Assembly: GCA_020634975.1 (NCBI GenBank)
Contig: JACKAQ010000005.1
Span: 102,423-166,422, forward strand
Origin: JACKAQ01 sp020634975 [NCBI: Calditrichia bacterium]
Lineage (GTDB): Bacteria; Calditrichota; Calditrichia; RBG-13-44-9
Reading direction: 5' to 3'
DNA length: 64,000 nt
Shown here: positions 34,940 to 42,499 of the stretch, piece after piece
Layout of the letters: every line of letters starts with the position of its first letter
Numbering within the stretch: the first letter of the stretch is position 1
Translations under genes and position numbers: made by a program
Notes under the pieces: model-generated
The model's database searches: none
What the model saw: the letters and a program-made list of their open reading frames with translations, nothing else
Told to the model about the DNA's origin: nothing

Positions 34940-35731
34940 CTATGGTTTTTTTAGAAAATCTATGATATCGCGATTAAACTGTGCAGCATTTTCAACAACA
35001 AACTGATGTGCAAATCCATTATAAATAATAAGTTGACTGTTCGGAATCCGTTCGGATATCAGGCGAAGATTTTCAGCCAGAATTACCCTGTCGCCGGTTG
35101 CGCCAACTGCGAGTGTCGGTGCGGTAATCTGGTGAATATCTGCAGAGCGGTCGAAATCGCCACCGGCAGTTGCCTGCGCCATAAAAGCAAATGGCGGTTG
35201 CGGCGTTTCCAGCCGCAGTCGAATGAGGTGATTCAAATGCGCATCGAGATAAGCATCGGTAAACGCCAGCCGGAATTTTTCCCGCATCATTTCCACATTG
35301 CCTTCGCTGGGTGTGATGAGCAATTGCAGCACTTCCGGTGCCATCGGCACGGCAATGGAGCGTCCGGCGGTAGTGGCAACCAGCACCAGCCGGTCAACCA
35401 TTTCCGGGTGGTTCAGGGTAAATTCCTGCGCGATATATCCGCCCATGGAAACGCCCAAAATATGGGTTTTGGTGATGTTCAGGTGGGAGAGCAGCCCGGA
35501 TAAATCGTCGGACATTTGCGAGATTGAATACGGTCCCTCCGGCATTTCGCTGAGTCCGGCACCTCTATTGTCAAATGCCAGCACGGTGAAATAGCGGCTA
35601 AGCGCCGCAATATTGTTTTCCCAGAGCCAGGTTGCGGTGCCTAACCCGCCAATTAACGTAAGGTGCGGGCCGCTGCCGTGTAATTCGTAAAACATACGAA
35701 TGCCGTTGATGGTTGCCGTGTCGCGTTTCAT
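34940..35731 (-). CDS. Alpha/beta-hydrolase, 3-oxoadipate enol-lactonase-like
   Basis: 263 residues, cytoplasmic. Motifs: GGLGTATWLWE oxyanion region (28-38), FDNRGAGLSE (53-62), nucleophile elbow GVSMGG with Ser95, the acid in GATGDRVI, and His in YNGFAHQF. The NRG-x-G-x-S stretch is typical of the PcaD/MhpC/haloperoxidase-like group that opens lactones or cleaves C-C bonds. It is the most upstream gene of this minus-strand group (66 bases before the TonB receptor), so it may process the imported compound. Confidence 0.87.
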   Translation of the reverse strand: MKRDTATINGIRMFYELHGSGPHLTLIGGLGTATWLWENNIAALSRYFTVLAFDNRGAGLSEMPEGPYSISQMSDDLSGLLSHLNITKTHILGVSMGGYIAQEFTLNHPEMVDRLVLVATTAGRSIAVPMAPEVLQLLITPSEGNVEMMREKFRLAFTDAYLDAHLNHLIRLRLETPQPPFAFMAQATAGGDFDRSADIHQITAPTLAVGATGDRVILAENLRLISERIPNSQLIIYNGFAHQFVVENAAQFNRDIIDFLKKP

Positions 35732-36002
35732 ATTCTCTTTGTTGAATCAGTGAAAACAATTGGATCGAAAAACAGATAGTTTTAAATCTTTAGAAAAAAT
35801 CACTCGTATTAAACATTTGAATTTTTCCAAACATACGAAAACTTGAAATTCTTGTCAATAGCATTGCCGTTAAAACTTTTTTTCACAAAAATGCTGTCAC
35901 ATTTTTTTAACGGTTGAAAGGTAGATGTTAGATTTATAAAGGCATTACCGGAATTATTGTGAGAACATCAAAACTTCTTTTTAATGCTCATGTGTGGCAA
36001 TG

Positions 36003-36071
36003 GTCACCCCGCATGTTTTAAGCGGGAATCCATTCTTGCGGAAGATGGAATCCCGTTTTCGAGGGGATGAC
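36003..36071. repeat. Dispersed palindromic repeat in the 35732-36214 gap
   Basis: GTCACCCCGC...GCGGGAATCCAT and GGAATCCCG...GGGGATGAC face each other, so the ends form a terminal inverted repeat (GTCA-CCCC / GGGG-ATGAC). It belongs to the same family as the elements at 52.5 and 57.4 kb. The remaining ~400 bases of this gap are AT-rich and hold the hydrolase promoter region; no gene is seen. Confidence 0.7.
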
Positions 36072-36214
36072 AAAGTGGTGATTACAACATTTTTTTCTTC
36101 AAAAGAAATTCGGTGAGCTTAAAAAAATTGATCTGTTTTGGTGAAAACGGAGAAATTTCAACGTATCGAAAATAGCATCCTTTTGATACAACCATTTCAA
36201 TTTTTTGCCCATTT

Positions 36215-37528
36215 TCAGGAATCCAACGCGCTTTTGAATGTCGATAAACAGCGCTCCCGGGCAAATTTGTGCTCGACCATCGGTTTGGGATAATCCGGGG
36301 AATTCACCTCCGGCACCCATTTTTTGATGTATTCCCAATCGGGATCAAATTTTTCGATTTGGGTGGTGGGATTGAAAATCCGGAAATACGGCGCTGCATC
36401 GCAACCGCAGCCGGCAGCCCACTGCCAGTTGCCGTTGTTAGCGGACAAATCGTAATCGAGCAGCTTTTTTGCAAAATATCGCTCGCCCCACAGCCAGTGA
36501 ATCAACAAATGTTTGGTCAAAAAACTGGCGACGAGCATCCGCACGCGGTTGTGCATAAATCCGGTTTGGTTCAACTCACGCATGCCTGCATCTACCAATG
36601 GATAGCCGGTTTTACCGTTGCACCATTTTTCAAATTCTGCAACATCGTTTTGCCATTGGATGGCAGCGTATTTTTCCTTAAACGGTTGATCGACCACTTT
36701 TGGGAAATGCCATAAAATCTGCATAAAAAATTCGCGCCATATCAGCTCGTCCAGCCAGGTTTCGTTTGCAGCCAACGCTTTGCGTACCAATGCGCGCGGA
36801 CTGACGGTGCCAAACCGCAAATGCACGCTCAGCCGGGAAGTGCCGTTTTGGGCGGGGAAATCGCGTGTTTCGTGATAATTGTTGATGATGTTGTCCCGCA
36901 TTTCTTTTCCCGGAAAATCGACGCCGCTTTCATAAAAACCAATGTCAGACAACGTTGGAAAAGGGAGTGGCTCAGTTTTCAAACATCGGTTGAGCAGGTT
37001 TTCCGATTGCCGTGGGGCAATTTCTGTGCTGTCCAATTGTTTTTTCCAGGTTTTGCTGTACGGGGTGAAAACGGTGTAAGGTTTTTCCTGTGCGGTGAGC
37101 ACTTCGCTTTTTTCGAAGACGACCTGATCTTTGAAGCTATGGAACGGAATGCCGTTTTCGCGGAGCAATTCGGCAACTTCGGCGTCGCGCTGGCGGGCGT
37201 ATGGCTCGTAATCGTGGTTGGTAAAAACAGCTGCGATGTTCATTTCGTGGACAAGCTCACCAAATATTTCCGATGGAATACCGTGTTTTATCAACAGCGA
37301 GCTGCCATGCTCCGCCAAATTATCCCGTATTTTCGACAGTGATTTGTGGATAAATTCTACCCGGGCGTCATTTTTTTCGTCCAATTTGTCCAAAATATTT
37401 GTATCAAAAATGAACAGGGGGAGAACCGGAAAACCACTCTGCAATGCCTGATGGAATCCGGTGTTGTCGGACAAGCGTAAATCTCTGCGGAACCAGAATA
37501 TGGCAACCGGTGAGCTGGGAAAGGGCAT
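36215..37528 (-). CDS. phrB: Deoxyribodipyrimidine photolyase
   Basis: 437 residues. N-terminal alpha/beta antenna domain (about 1-130, IFWFRRDLRLSDNTGF), then the helical FAD domain (about 200-435) with TSRLSVHLRFGTVSPR, the CPD-photolyase substrate and FAD segment WCNGKTGYPLVDAGMREL, FMHNRVRMLVASFLTKHL, and the tryptophan-rich DYDLSANNGNWQWAAG with GCDAAPYFRIFNP. It repairs cyclobutane pyrimidine dimers using blue light. GGAG precedes the ATG. Monocistronic in appearance. Its presence hints at an organism exposed to light at least at times. Confidence 0.96.
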   Translation of the reverse strand: MPFPSSPVAIFWFRRDLRLSDNTGFHQALQSGFPVLPLFIFDTNILDKLDEKNDARVEFIHKSLSKIRDNLAEHGSSLLIKHGIPSEIFGELVHEMNIAAVFTNHDYEPYARQRDAEVAELLRENGIPFHSFKDQVVFEKSEVLTAQEKPYTVFTPYSKTWKKQLDSTEIAPRQSENLLNRCLKTEPLPFPTLSDIGFYESGVDFPGKEMRDNIINNYHETRDFPAQNGTSRLSVHLRFGTVSPRALVRKALAANETWLDELIWREFFMQILWHFPKVVDQPFKEKYAAIQWQNDVAEFEKWCNGKTGYPLVDAGMRELNQTGFMHNRVRMLVASFLTKHLLIHWLWGERYFAKKLLDYDLSANNGNWQWAAGCGCDAAPYFRIFNPTTQIEKFDPDWEYIKKWVPEVNSPDYPKPMVEHKFARERCLSTFKSALDS

Positions 37529-37644
37529 AAAAAAATCTCCTGAAATAAAATTACCGCCGAAACCGCACCATATTTTTGTGCGAAATTACGTGTAAAATTA
37601 CGTCAGGAGATCAAGTTCAATCAAACCATTTCTGTTTTAAGCCA

Positions 37645-38565
37645 TTACATAATATTTCCGGCTTTCCGGGATTCCAGCATTTCTTTTCTTTCGATATAAT
37701 ATTCATCGGGTTCGGCTTCCTGGCTGAAAATCAGTTTTCCGTTTTCGTCGATAATCACATTCGAACGGATGCCGCGCAAATTCCAGAAGCATCGGCTACG
37801 GATATCGCCTTTAAAAATTCCGCGCCCGAAATCATAGTCAATATCGCTCCAGTCATATAAAGCTGCTGGCAAACCCATAAATGAAACAAGTTCCAGAATT
37901 CTTTTTTCGTTAAACGGCTCGCATTTTTTGACCACCAGTTCATCTGCTTTTGTTTCTTCTTCAACTTCCTCTTCCATTTCGCCATCTTTGCTAAAACCGG
38001 GAATCCATTCGAGGATCTCCAATCCCGGCACCCAACCTCTCAACACCGCAGGGGAGCGTTTTGTGTTTTTTTTGCGTTTAAATTCTTTTTCGAGCCAAAC
38101 TGCCACCGGTTGTACCGTTTCCGGTGAAAGTTCGATAATTTTCCGGGCACGCCATTCCATTGCCAAAAGCCGGGCAACTTCTTCGTTGCGTGCGCCATTT
38201 CCGAAATAGAATTTTTTGTCTTTCGGTTTGCCCGCGTCGTTCCAGGTGGCTGCCCAGTACGATACTTTCTTACCGTGATTTACAGTTTCGCACCGGTGAA
38301 TACCTACCACGCCGGTTTTATTACCGCGACCCGGTTTTCGGCGATATAACGGTTGATTTTGACGCGGAATATAATCTTTATATTTTTCGTCAATTTCTTT
38401 TGTCAGGTCCTCCAAATGAGCGATGGCCAGCATGCGGCTTTTTTCCTTGCCACCATATTTCCGATCACTAAAGTATTTAGAGAATGTTTTCCCCCCGCCA
38501 TAAACCCTGACTAGCCACCCATACATCTTCTTGCCGTCATGGTCAACTCGCGTTAGTCCTTTCAT
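37645..38565 (-). CDS. Protein with two AP2/ERF-like DNA-binding domains
   Basis: 306 residues from the ATG at 38565 (AAAGG 9 bases upstream); a longer frame begins at 38610. Residues 1-60 (MKGLTRVDHDGKKMYGWLVRVYGGGKTFSKYFSD...) and about 80-145 (NKTGVVGIHRCE...SYWAATWND...KKFYFGNG) each show the AP2 pattern of three short strands, with W in the second and a KxFxFG-like third strand, and then a helix with AI or AR. Bacterial AP2 domains are usually in mobile homing endonucleases with HNH, but no HNH His-Asn motif is seen here. An acidic linker (EEEVEEETKADE) and an unrecognised C-terminal domain follow. It is likely a DNA-binding regulator; target unknown. Confidence 0.62.
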   Translation of the reverse strand: MKGLTRVDHDGKKMYGWLVRVYGGGKTFSKYFSDRKYGGKEKSRMLAIAHLEDLTKEIDEKYKDYIPRQNQPLYRRKPGRGNKTGVVGIHRCETVNHGKKVSYWAATWNDAGKPKDKKFYFGNGARNEEVARLLAMEWRARKIIELSPETVQPVAVWLEKEFKRKKNTKRSPAVLRGWVPGLEILEWIPGFSKDGEMEEEVEEETKADELVVKKCEPFNEKRILELVSFMGLPAALYDWSDIDYDFGRGIFKGDIRSRCFWNLRGIRSNVIIDENGKLIFSQEAEPDEYYIERKEMLESRKAGNIM

Positions 38566-38948
38566 AATAACAGACCTTTCTGAATAAATTACAGATAAAT
38601 CAAACAGCATTACATTTCGCTTAATGAATTATGAAATGCCAAAACATTGTCCAGCTTTTGCTGGGAGAATCGTGATTATTAGTAATGATACGATTGCATA
38701 AATAGATTTGAGAAGGAACGAATATCGTTGAAAAATAACACTTCGGAATACCTTAGTTGAGATTTTTCGTACAGAAACAATTTTTTTATTTTTAAACAAT
38801 TATTTGTCGGGAAAAACGGAGAAAAAACAATCCTTCAATGTGACAGCGATATTTCACATTTTAGAACATCTATTTTTTTTATATCCCAATTTTGTTGAAG
38901 AAATAACCGATTCTCAGCTTATGTTTATCGGCAATTATAGCAGAAGGG
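38566..38948. other. Non-coding gap between AP2-like and NUDIX genes
   Basis: About 380 bp of AT-rich sequence containing the promoter region of the AP2-like gene. No repeat, hairpin with T-run, or credible gene found; a 69-codon plus-strand frame overlaps the NUDIX gene and looks spurious. Confidence 0.5.
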
Positions 38949-39467
38949 TTAGGTTTTTTTTATTATTTTGTATTTTTTTAACATTTCAAACTCTTCTTCG
39001 AAGTTTGGGGTAAATATGGATTTACCCAAATTGGCTTCAATTTCGGAAATTTTCCAGAAACGTGCATCGCTGATTTCATCGGGATTGGGGATAAAGGGGC
39101 CGTCATCTTTTAGAATGAATGCATTCACCAATTCGCTCTCTTGCGAATTGCGCATGATGTAATTAAATGCAAAATCGAATTGATTACTGACGATACCCAA
39201 CTCCTCAAATGCCTCGCGGTGAAGTGCGGCCTGAATTGTTTCGCCGCTGTTTACGTGGCCGCCAACGGCTGTATCCCAATAATCAGGAAACATATCTTTG
39301 TTCGATGCCCGTTTTTGCACAAACAAATCGCCGTGTTGATTGATGATATGCACATGAACCACTGCATGCAACAAATCGGGATTTCCGTGAACTTCGTCGC
39401 GGGTAGCTTTGCCAACTACTTTGCCTTCAGGTGATAAAATGTCAAACCATTCTTTTGCACTACTCAT
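38949..39467 (-). CDS. NUDIX hydrolase (isopentenyl-diphosphate isomerase-like branch)
   Basis: 172 residues. The Nudix box starts at Gly69-Gly70 and runs to Gly91 with the REAFEELG core (84-91), fitting GX5EX7REUXEEXGU. The N-terminal EWFDILSPEGKVVGKATRDEVH and HAVVHVHIIN...DLFVQKRAS stretches match the YfcD/IDI-like branch. It cleaves a nucleoside diphosphate-linked compound or acts on a related phosphate ester; the true substrate is unknown. A GGGAAAAAA sequence precedes the ATG. Confidence 0.93.
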   Translation of the reverse strand: MSSAKEWFDILSPEGKVVGKATRDEVHGNPDLLHAVVHVHIINQHGDLFVQKRASNKDMFPDYWDTAVGGHVNSGETIQAALHREAFEELGIVSNQFDFAFNYIMRNSQESELVNAFILKDDGPFIPNPDEISDARFWKISEIEANLGKSIFTPNFEEEFEMLKKYKIIKKT

Positions 39468-39837
39468 TTTTTTCCCAACTAAAAAATCAGAAATATAACA
39501 ATTTGAAAATCAAATTTTTGAAGGATGATGCAACTTAGTTTAAAATTAAAATATAGTCGATGCCCGGGTTAGGATTTGGTTATTTGTCACATTTCTTTAC
39601 ATAAATGCGAATAATTTGCACTGTTTTTGTAGGTTTTTGGTCTGAACTCGATATTATACTGGTTCAAAAATGGTTGATCCGACCAACCAAATCCGGTTTT
39701 TGTGCCCGTTTCGACAGCCCAAATTCCGGTTTTTTGTTGTTTGTTTTCGGAAGTTTACTATATTTCAGGATGCAAAAAAATGCGATGATTTTCAGCGATT
39801 TTCCATCACAACGCAATAACTTTCAGGAGAATGCTTT
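39468..39837. other. Divergent intergenic region between NUDIX and glycerophosphodiesterase genes
   Basis: About 370 bp that must hold two divergent promoters. It is AT-rich near both genes. A 78-codon frame across it (39605-39841) overlaps the downstream start and lacks similarity to anything. Nothing else seen. Confidence 0.5.
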
Positions 39838-40587
39838 TTGAAAAACAGTGCGATTCCCGGGTTGCCGGGTAAAACCAAGCCATACGTTTTGGCGCATCGC
39901 GGTAACAAAACGATGTGCCCGGAAAATACGCTGGCTGCGTTTCGCAAGGCGTTGTCCGATGGCGCGGATATCATCGAAACTGATTTGCATTTATCTGCTG
40001 ACGGCGTTTTTATGTGTATTCATGACGATACGGTAGATCGCACAACCGGCGGGCAGGGCAAAGTTGAACAGATGACGGTTGATGAGCTAAAAAAATTGTG
40101 TGCTTCCAACGGAAACCCGGCGTTTGCCGGCGAGCAAATCCCGACACTTCAGGAGTTGATCGAAATTATCCCTGATGATGTTGCGTTGGCGCTGGAACTC
40201 AAATCCAATCGATTTTTAGAAGAAGCCGTTGCCCGGCAATTGATAGATGAGCTAAAAGCTGCGGGAATTATGGAGCGCACGCTGTTGCTTTCGTTTTCGC
40301 TGGAACGGATACAATCTGTAAAAGCCGTTGACCCGGAAATTCATATTGGCTGGATAACCCTGAAAAACTGGAAACCGATAAAAGGTGTGGAGATGTTGGG
40401 GCCGTTTTGGCCCATTTTGCTACTTAATCCGTTTTACGTTAAAATTGCCCATTCCCGAAATCAGGCTGTTGCGCCGTTGGATCCTAACCCGGATTCCCGG
40501 TTGTGGCTGTATAAATTGATGGGCGTGGATGCGGTGCTCACCGACAACCCTCGAACCACTTGCCAAAAACTGGGTCGCAGAAAATAA
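39838..40587 (+). CDS. ugpQ: Glycerophosphodiester phosphodiesterase
   Basis: 249 residues from a TTG at 39838 with AGGAG 8 bases upstream, which decides the unusual start. GDPD-family active site: His20-Arg21 (LAHRGN), Glu47 and Asp49 (IIETDLHLS), His62 (CIHDDTVDRTT), and Glu in ALELKSN. It splits glycerophosphodiesters to glycerol-3-phosphate and an alcohol, as in phospholipid turnover. TIM-barrel length is normal and the last strand with AVLTDNP is present. No signal peptide, so cytoplasmic. Confidence 0.94.
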   Translation: MKNSAIPGLPGKTKPYVLAHRGNKTMCPENTLAAFRKALSDGADIIETDLHLSADGVFMCIHDDTVDRTTGGQGKVEQMTVDELKKLCASNGNPAFAGEQIPTLQELIEIIPDDVALALELKSNRFLEEAVARQLIDELKAAGIMERTLLLSFSLERIQSVKAVDPEIHIGWITLKNWKPIKGVEMLGPFWPILLLNPFYVKIAHSRNQAVAPLDPNPDSRLWLYKLMGVDAVLTDNPRTTCQKLGRRK

Positions 40588-40949
40588 AATATCAGCCCGC
40601 ATTTTATCATATCTGAAAAAGCCGAATATTTTGTCAACTCTCCGGCGAAATCAATATGGGCTAGTGCTGACAATGCCATTTGAAAACCTTTCTCCCAAAG
40701 CTTATTCAAATATAAAAGATCGTGACCCAAAGCCCGGTAGTATCCCGGACACAAAATGTAACGATACTATTTTCTGTACCCAAATGAGGCACTGTTTATC
40801 CCATAGATGCGGAATGTGATTGCGAATTCCTCGCAAATTGCGCAAGACGAGTAGTTTTTGTTCCCGCTATTTTCGATGATTGAACCGTATATAAGTTTCA
40901 AAAAGGTTTTTTAGTGAGAAACCCCTGAATACCAAGTGGTTGTATTTTA
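40588..40949. other. Convergent intergenic region, no feature recognised
   Basis: About 360 bp between the 3' ends of the glycerophosphodiesterase and beta-lactamase-like genes. No clear hairpin terminator, repeat or gene seen. The short plus-strand frame 40529-40819 overlaps the upstream gene and is judged spurious. Confidence 0.45.
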
Positions 40950-42461
40950 TCAATTTACGCCCAGCTTAATCAATTTGGGCTTGGGATCTTCAAAATCCGG
41001 ATCAACAGCCAACGATTTTTTGAAATAGCGAATCGCATTCAATGTATCGCCCTCAGCCAATAACGCATCTCCAAAACTGTCGTAAACGTTCGGTGATTCC
41101 GGAAATTCATCAATGTTGAATTGAAATACTTCTTTTGCAAGTTCAAATTTGTCCGCCTCGATCAGGCTATGCCCCAACGTGTTTAATACATACTCTCCGG
41201 TTTGATATCTATCTGCTGAATCGCTCTTTAATTTATGCCATAAAACTTTGGCAGAATCGATGCCATTTTTGGCCATTTGATCGCCAAAAGGGAATCTGCC
41301 AGATACTTTGTAATCTTTAATCCCCAAATCCAATATCACTTCGATGGTTGCATTAGCAATCCGAGCCGTTCGGGAACTGTTGCGATTTGCCATGACAACA
41401 ATGCTGATTTCTTCTTCAGGATATAAGATTAACTGGGTTTCGAACCCGGTATCTTCACCGTTATGAAGGATTGTTTTTTTACCGGCATATTCCTGCAGAA
41501 ACCAGCCCAACCCGATTTTTCCGCCCCAGGGCGTATCAAATTCGGGCTGAAACAGCCGGGCAAATGTCGATGGTTTTAAAATTTCAAGTTGATTTAACTT
41601 GCTGTAATTTAAATTGATAATGCCCCACTTACACATATCCACAACATTGGAATGAAGCGTTGAACTCGGTGCGTGTTTTCTATTGTAAGGGTAATGCTGC
41701 CAACGTTCTGTTGACAATCTGAGCAGATGTGCTGCCGCCCAGTTATCCGGCAGATAATCGGGTTTCGAATACGTGGTGGCACGCATTCCCGTTGGGTTTA
41801 AAACATGATGTTGCATGTAATCTTCAAACGACATTCCCGAAACTTTGGCAATCACATCACCCAGACATTCAAAACCGGGATTGCTGTATGTGAATTGGCT
41901 GCCGGATGGAAATAAAAGTTTTTCGCCAGCAATGCTCCGGACGTATTTCTCCAATGCATCCTCTCCAAAAGAAGGATTTTCCCAATCATAGCTACCCGTA
42001 GTTATGGGCAACCCGGATGTATGGGTCAACAAATGCCTGATGGTAACCGTTTCGTGGCCGTTTTCCGCCAGTTTAAAATAGGGCAGATATTTTACAACCG
42101 GATCGTCCAGACTGAGTTTACCTTTTTCAGCCAGTTGTAAAATTGCTGTTGCCACAAACGGTTTCGAAATGGATGCCATGTGGTAAACGGTATGAATGGA
42201 AGCTTCCTTTCTGGTTTCGATATCTTCAAAACCAAATGCCTTTGCGTAAATGATTTCCGTCCCTTTTGTTACGCCAATGGCAACGCTCACACATTTATGG
42301 TCAATCATAATGCGTCGGATATACGGCGTTAGCTCGTCCTCCAATTTCTGTCCAATGGGACCGGATATGATTTCGTCCGGCAATTTTTCCGGTTCCGTCT
42401 GGCATGAAACCAACAATAGCAAAATGAATAGTATTTGTGCAAAATACATTAAGTTACGCAA
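40950..42461 (-). CDS. Serine hydrolase lipoprotein (class C beta-lactamase fold) with C-terminal TPR
   Basis: 503 residues. Lipobox LLVSC (Cys20). Beta-lactamase/D-Ala-D-Ala carboxypeptidase fold: Ser97-x-x-Lys100 (ASISK), Tyr192-Ser-Asn194 (FTYSNPG), and HNGEDTG in place of KTG. About residues 420-500 read as two TPR-like helical repeats (LAKEVFQFNIDEFPESPNVYDSFGDALLAEGDTLNAIRYFKKSL), a known extension of such esterase-like serine hydrolases. Likely an envelope peptidase or esterase, not resistance. The start is a TTG at 42461 with GGAG about 10 bases upstream; an ATG four codons later lacks such a site. Confidence 0.88.
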   Translation of the reverse strand: MRNLMYFAQILFILLLLVSCQTEPEKLPDEIISGPIGQKLEDELTPYIRRIMIDHKCVSVAIGVTKGTEIIYAKAFGFEDIETRKEASIHTVYHMASISKPFVATAILQLAEKGKLSLDDPVVKYLPYFKLAENGHETVTIRHLLTHTSGLPITTGSYDWENPSFGEDALEKYVRSIAGEKLLFPSGSQFTYSNPGFECLGDVIAKVSGMSFEDYMQHHVLNPTGMRATTYSKPDYLPDNWAAAHLLRLSTERWQHYPYNRKHAPSSTLHSNVVDMCKWGIINLNYSKLNQLEILKPSTFARLFQPEFDTPWGGKIGLGWFLQEYAGKKTILHNGEDTGFETQLILYPEEEISIVVMANRNSSRTARIANATIEVILDLGIKDYKVSGRFPFGDQMAKNGIDSAKVLWHKLKSDSADRYQTGEYVLNTLGHSLIEADKFELAKEVFQFNIDEFPESPNVYDSFGDALLAEGDTLNAIRYFKKSLAVDPDFEDPKPKLIKLGVN

Positions 42462-42499
42462 TATGATGATCTCCGATAAATGATGTGTTTTTTGGTAGT

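Noticed and set aside
38804-39013. 69-codon plus-strand frame with a hydrophobic segment
   Set aside because: Overlaps the end of the NUDIX gene by 65 bases, has no ribosome site, and shows no known motif.
39605-39841. 78-codon plus-strand frame in the NUDIX/GDPD gap
   Set aside because: Overlaps the well-supported TTG start of the glycerophosphodiesterase and covers its ribosome site and probable promoter.
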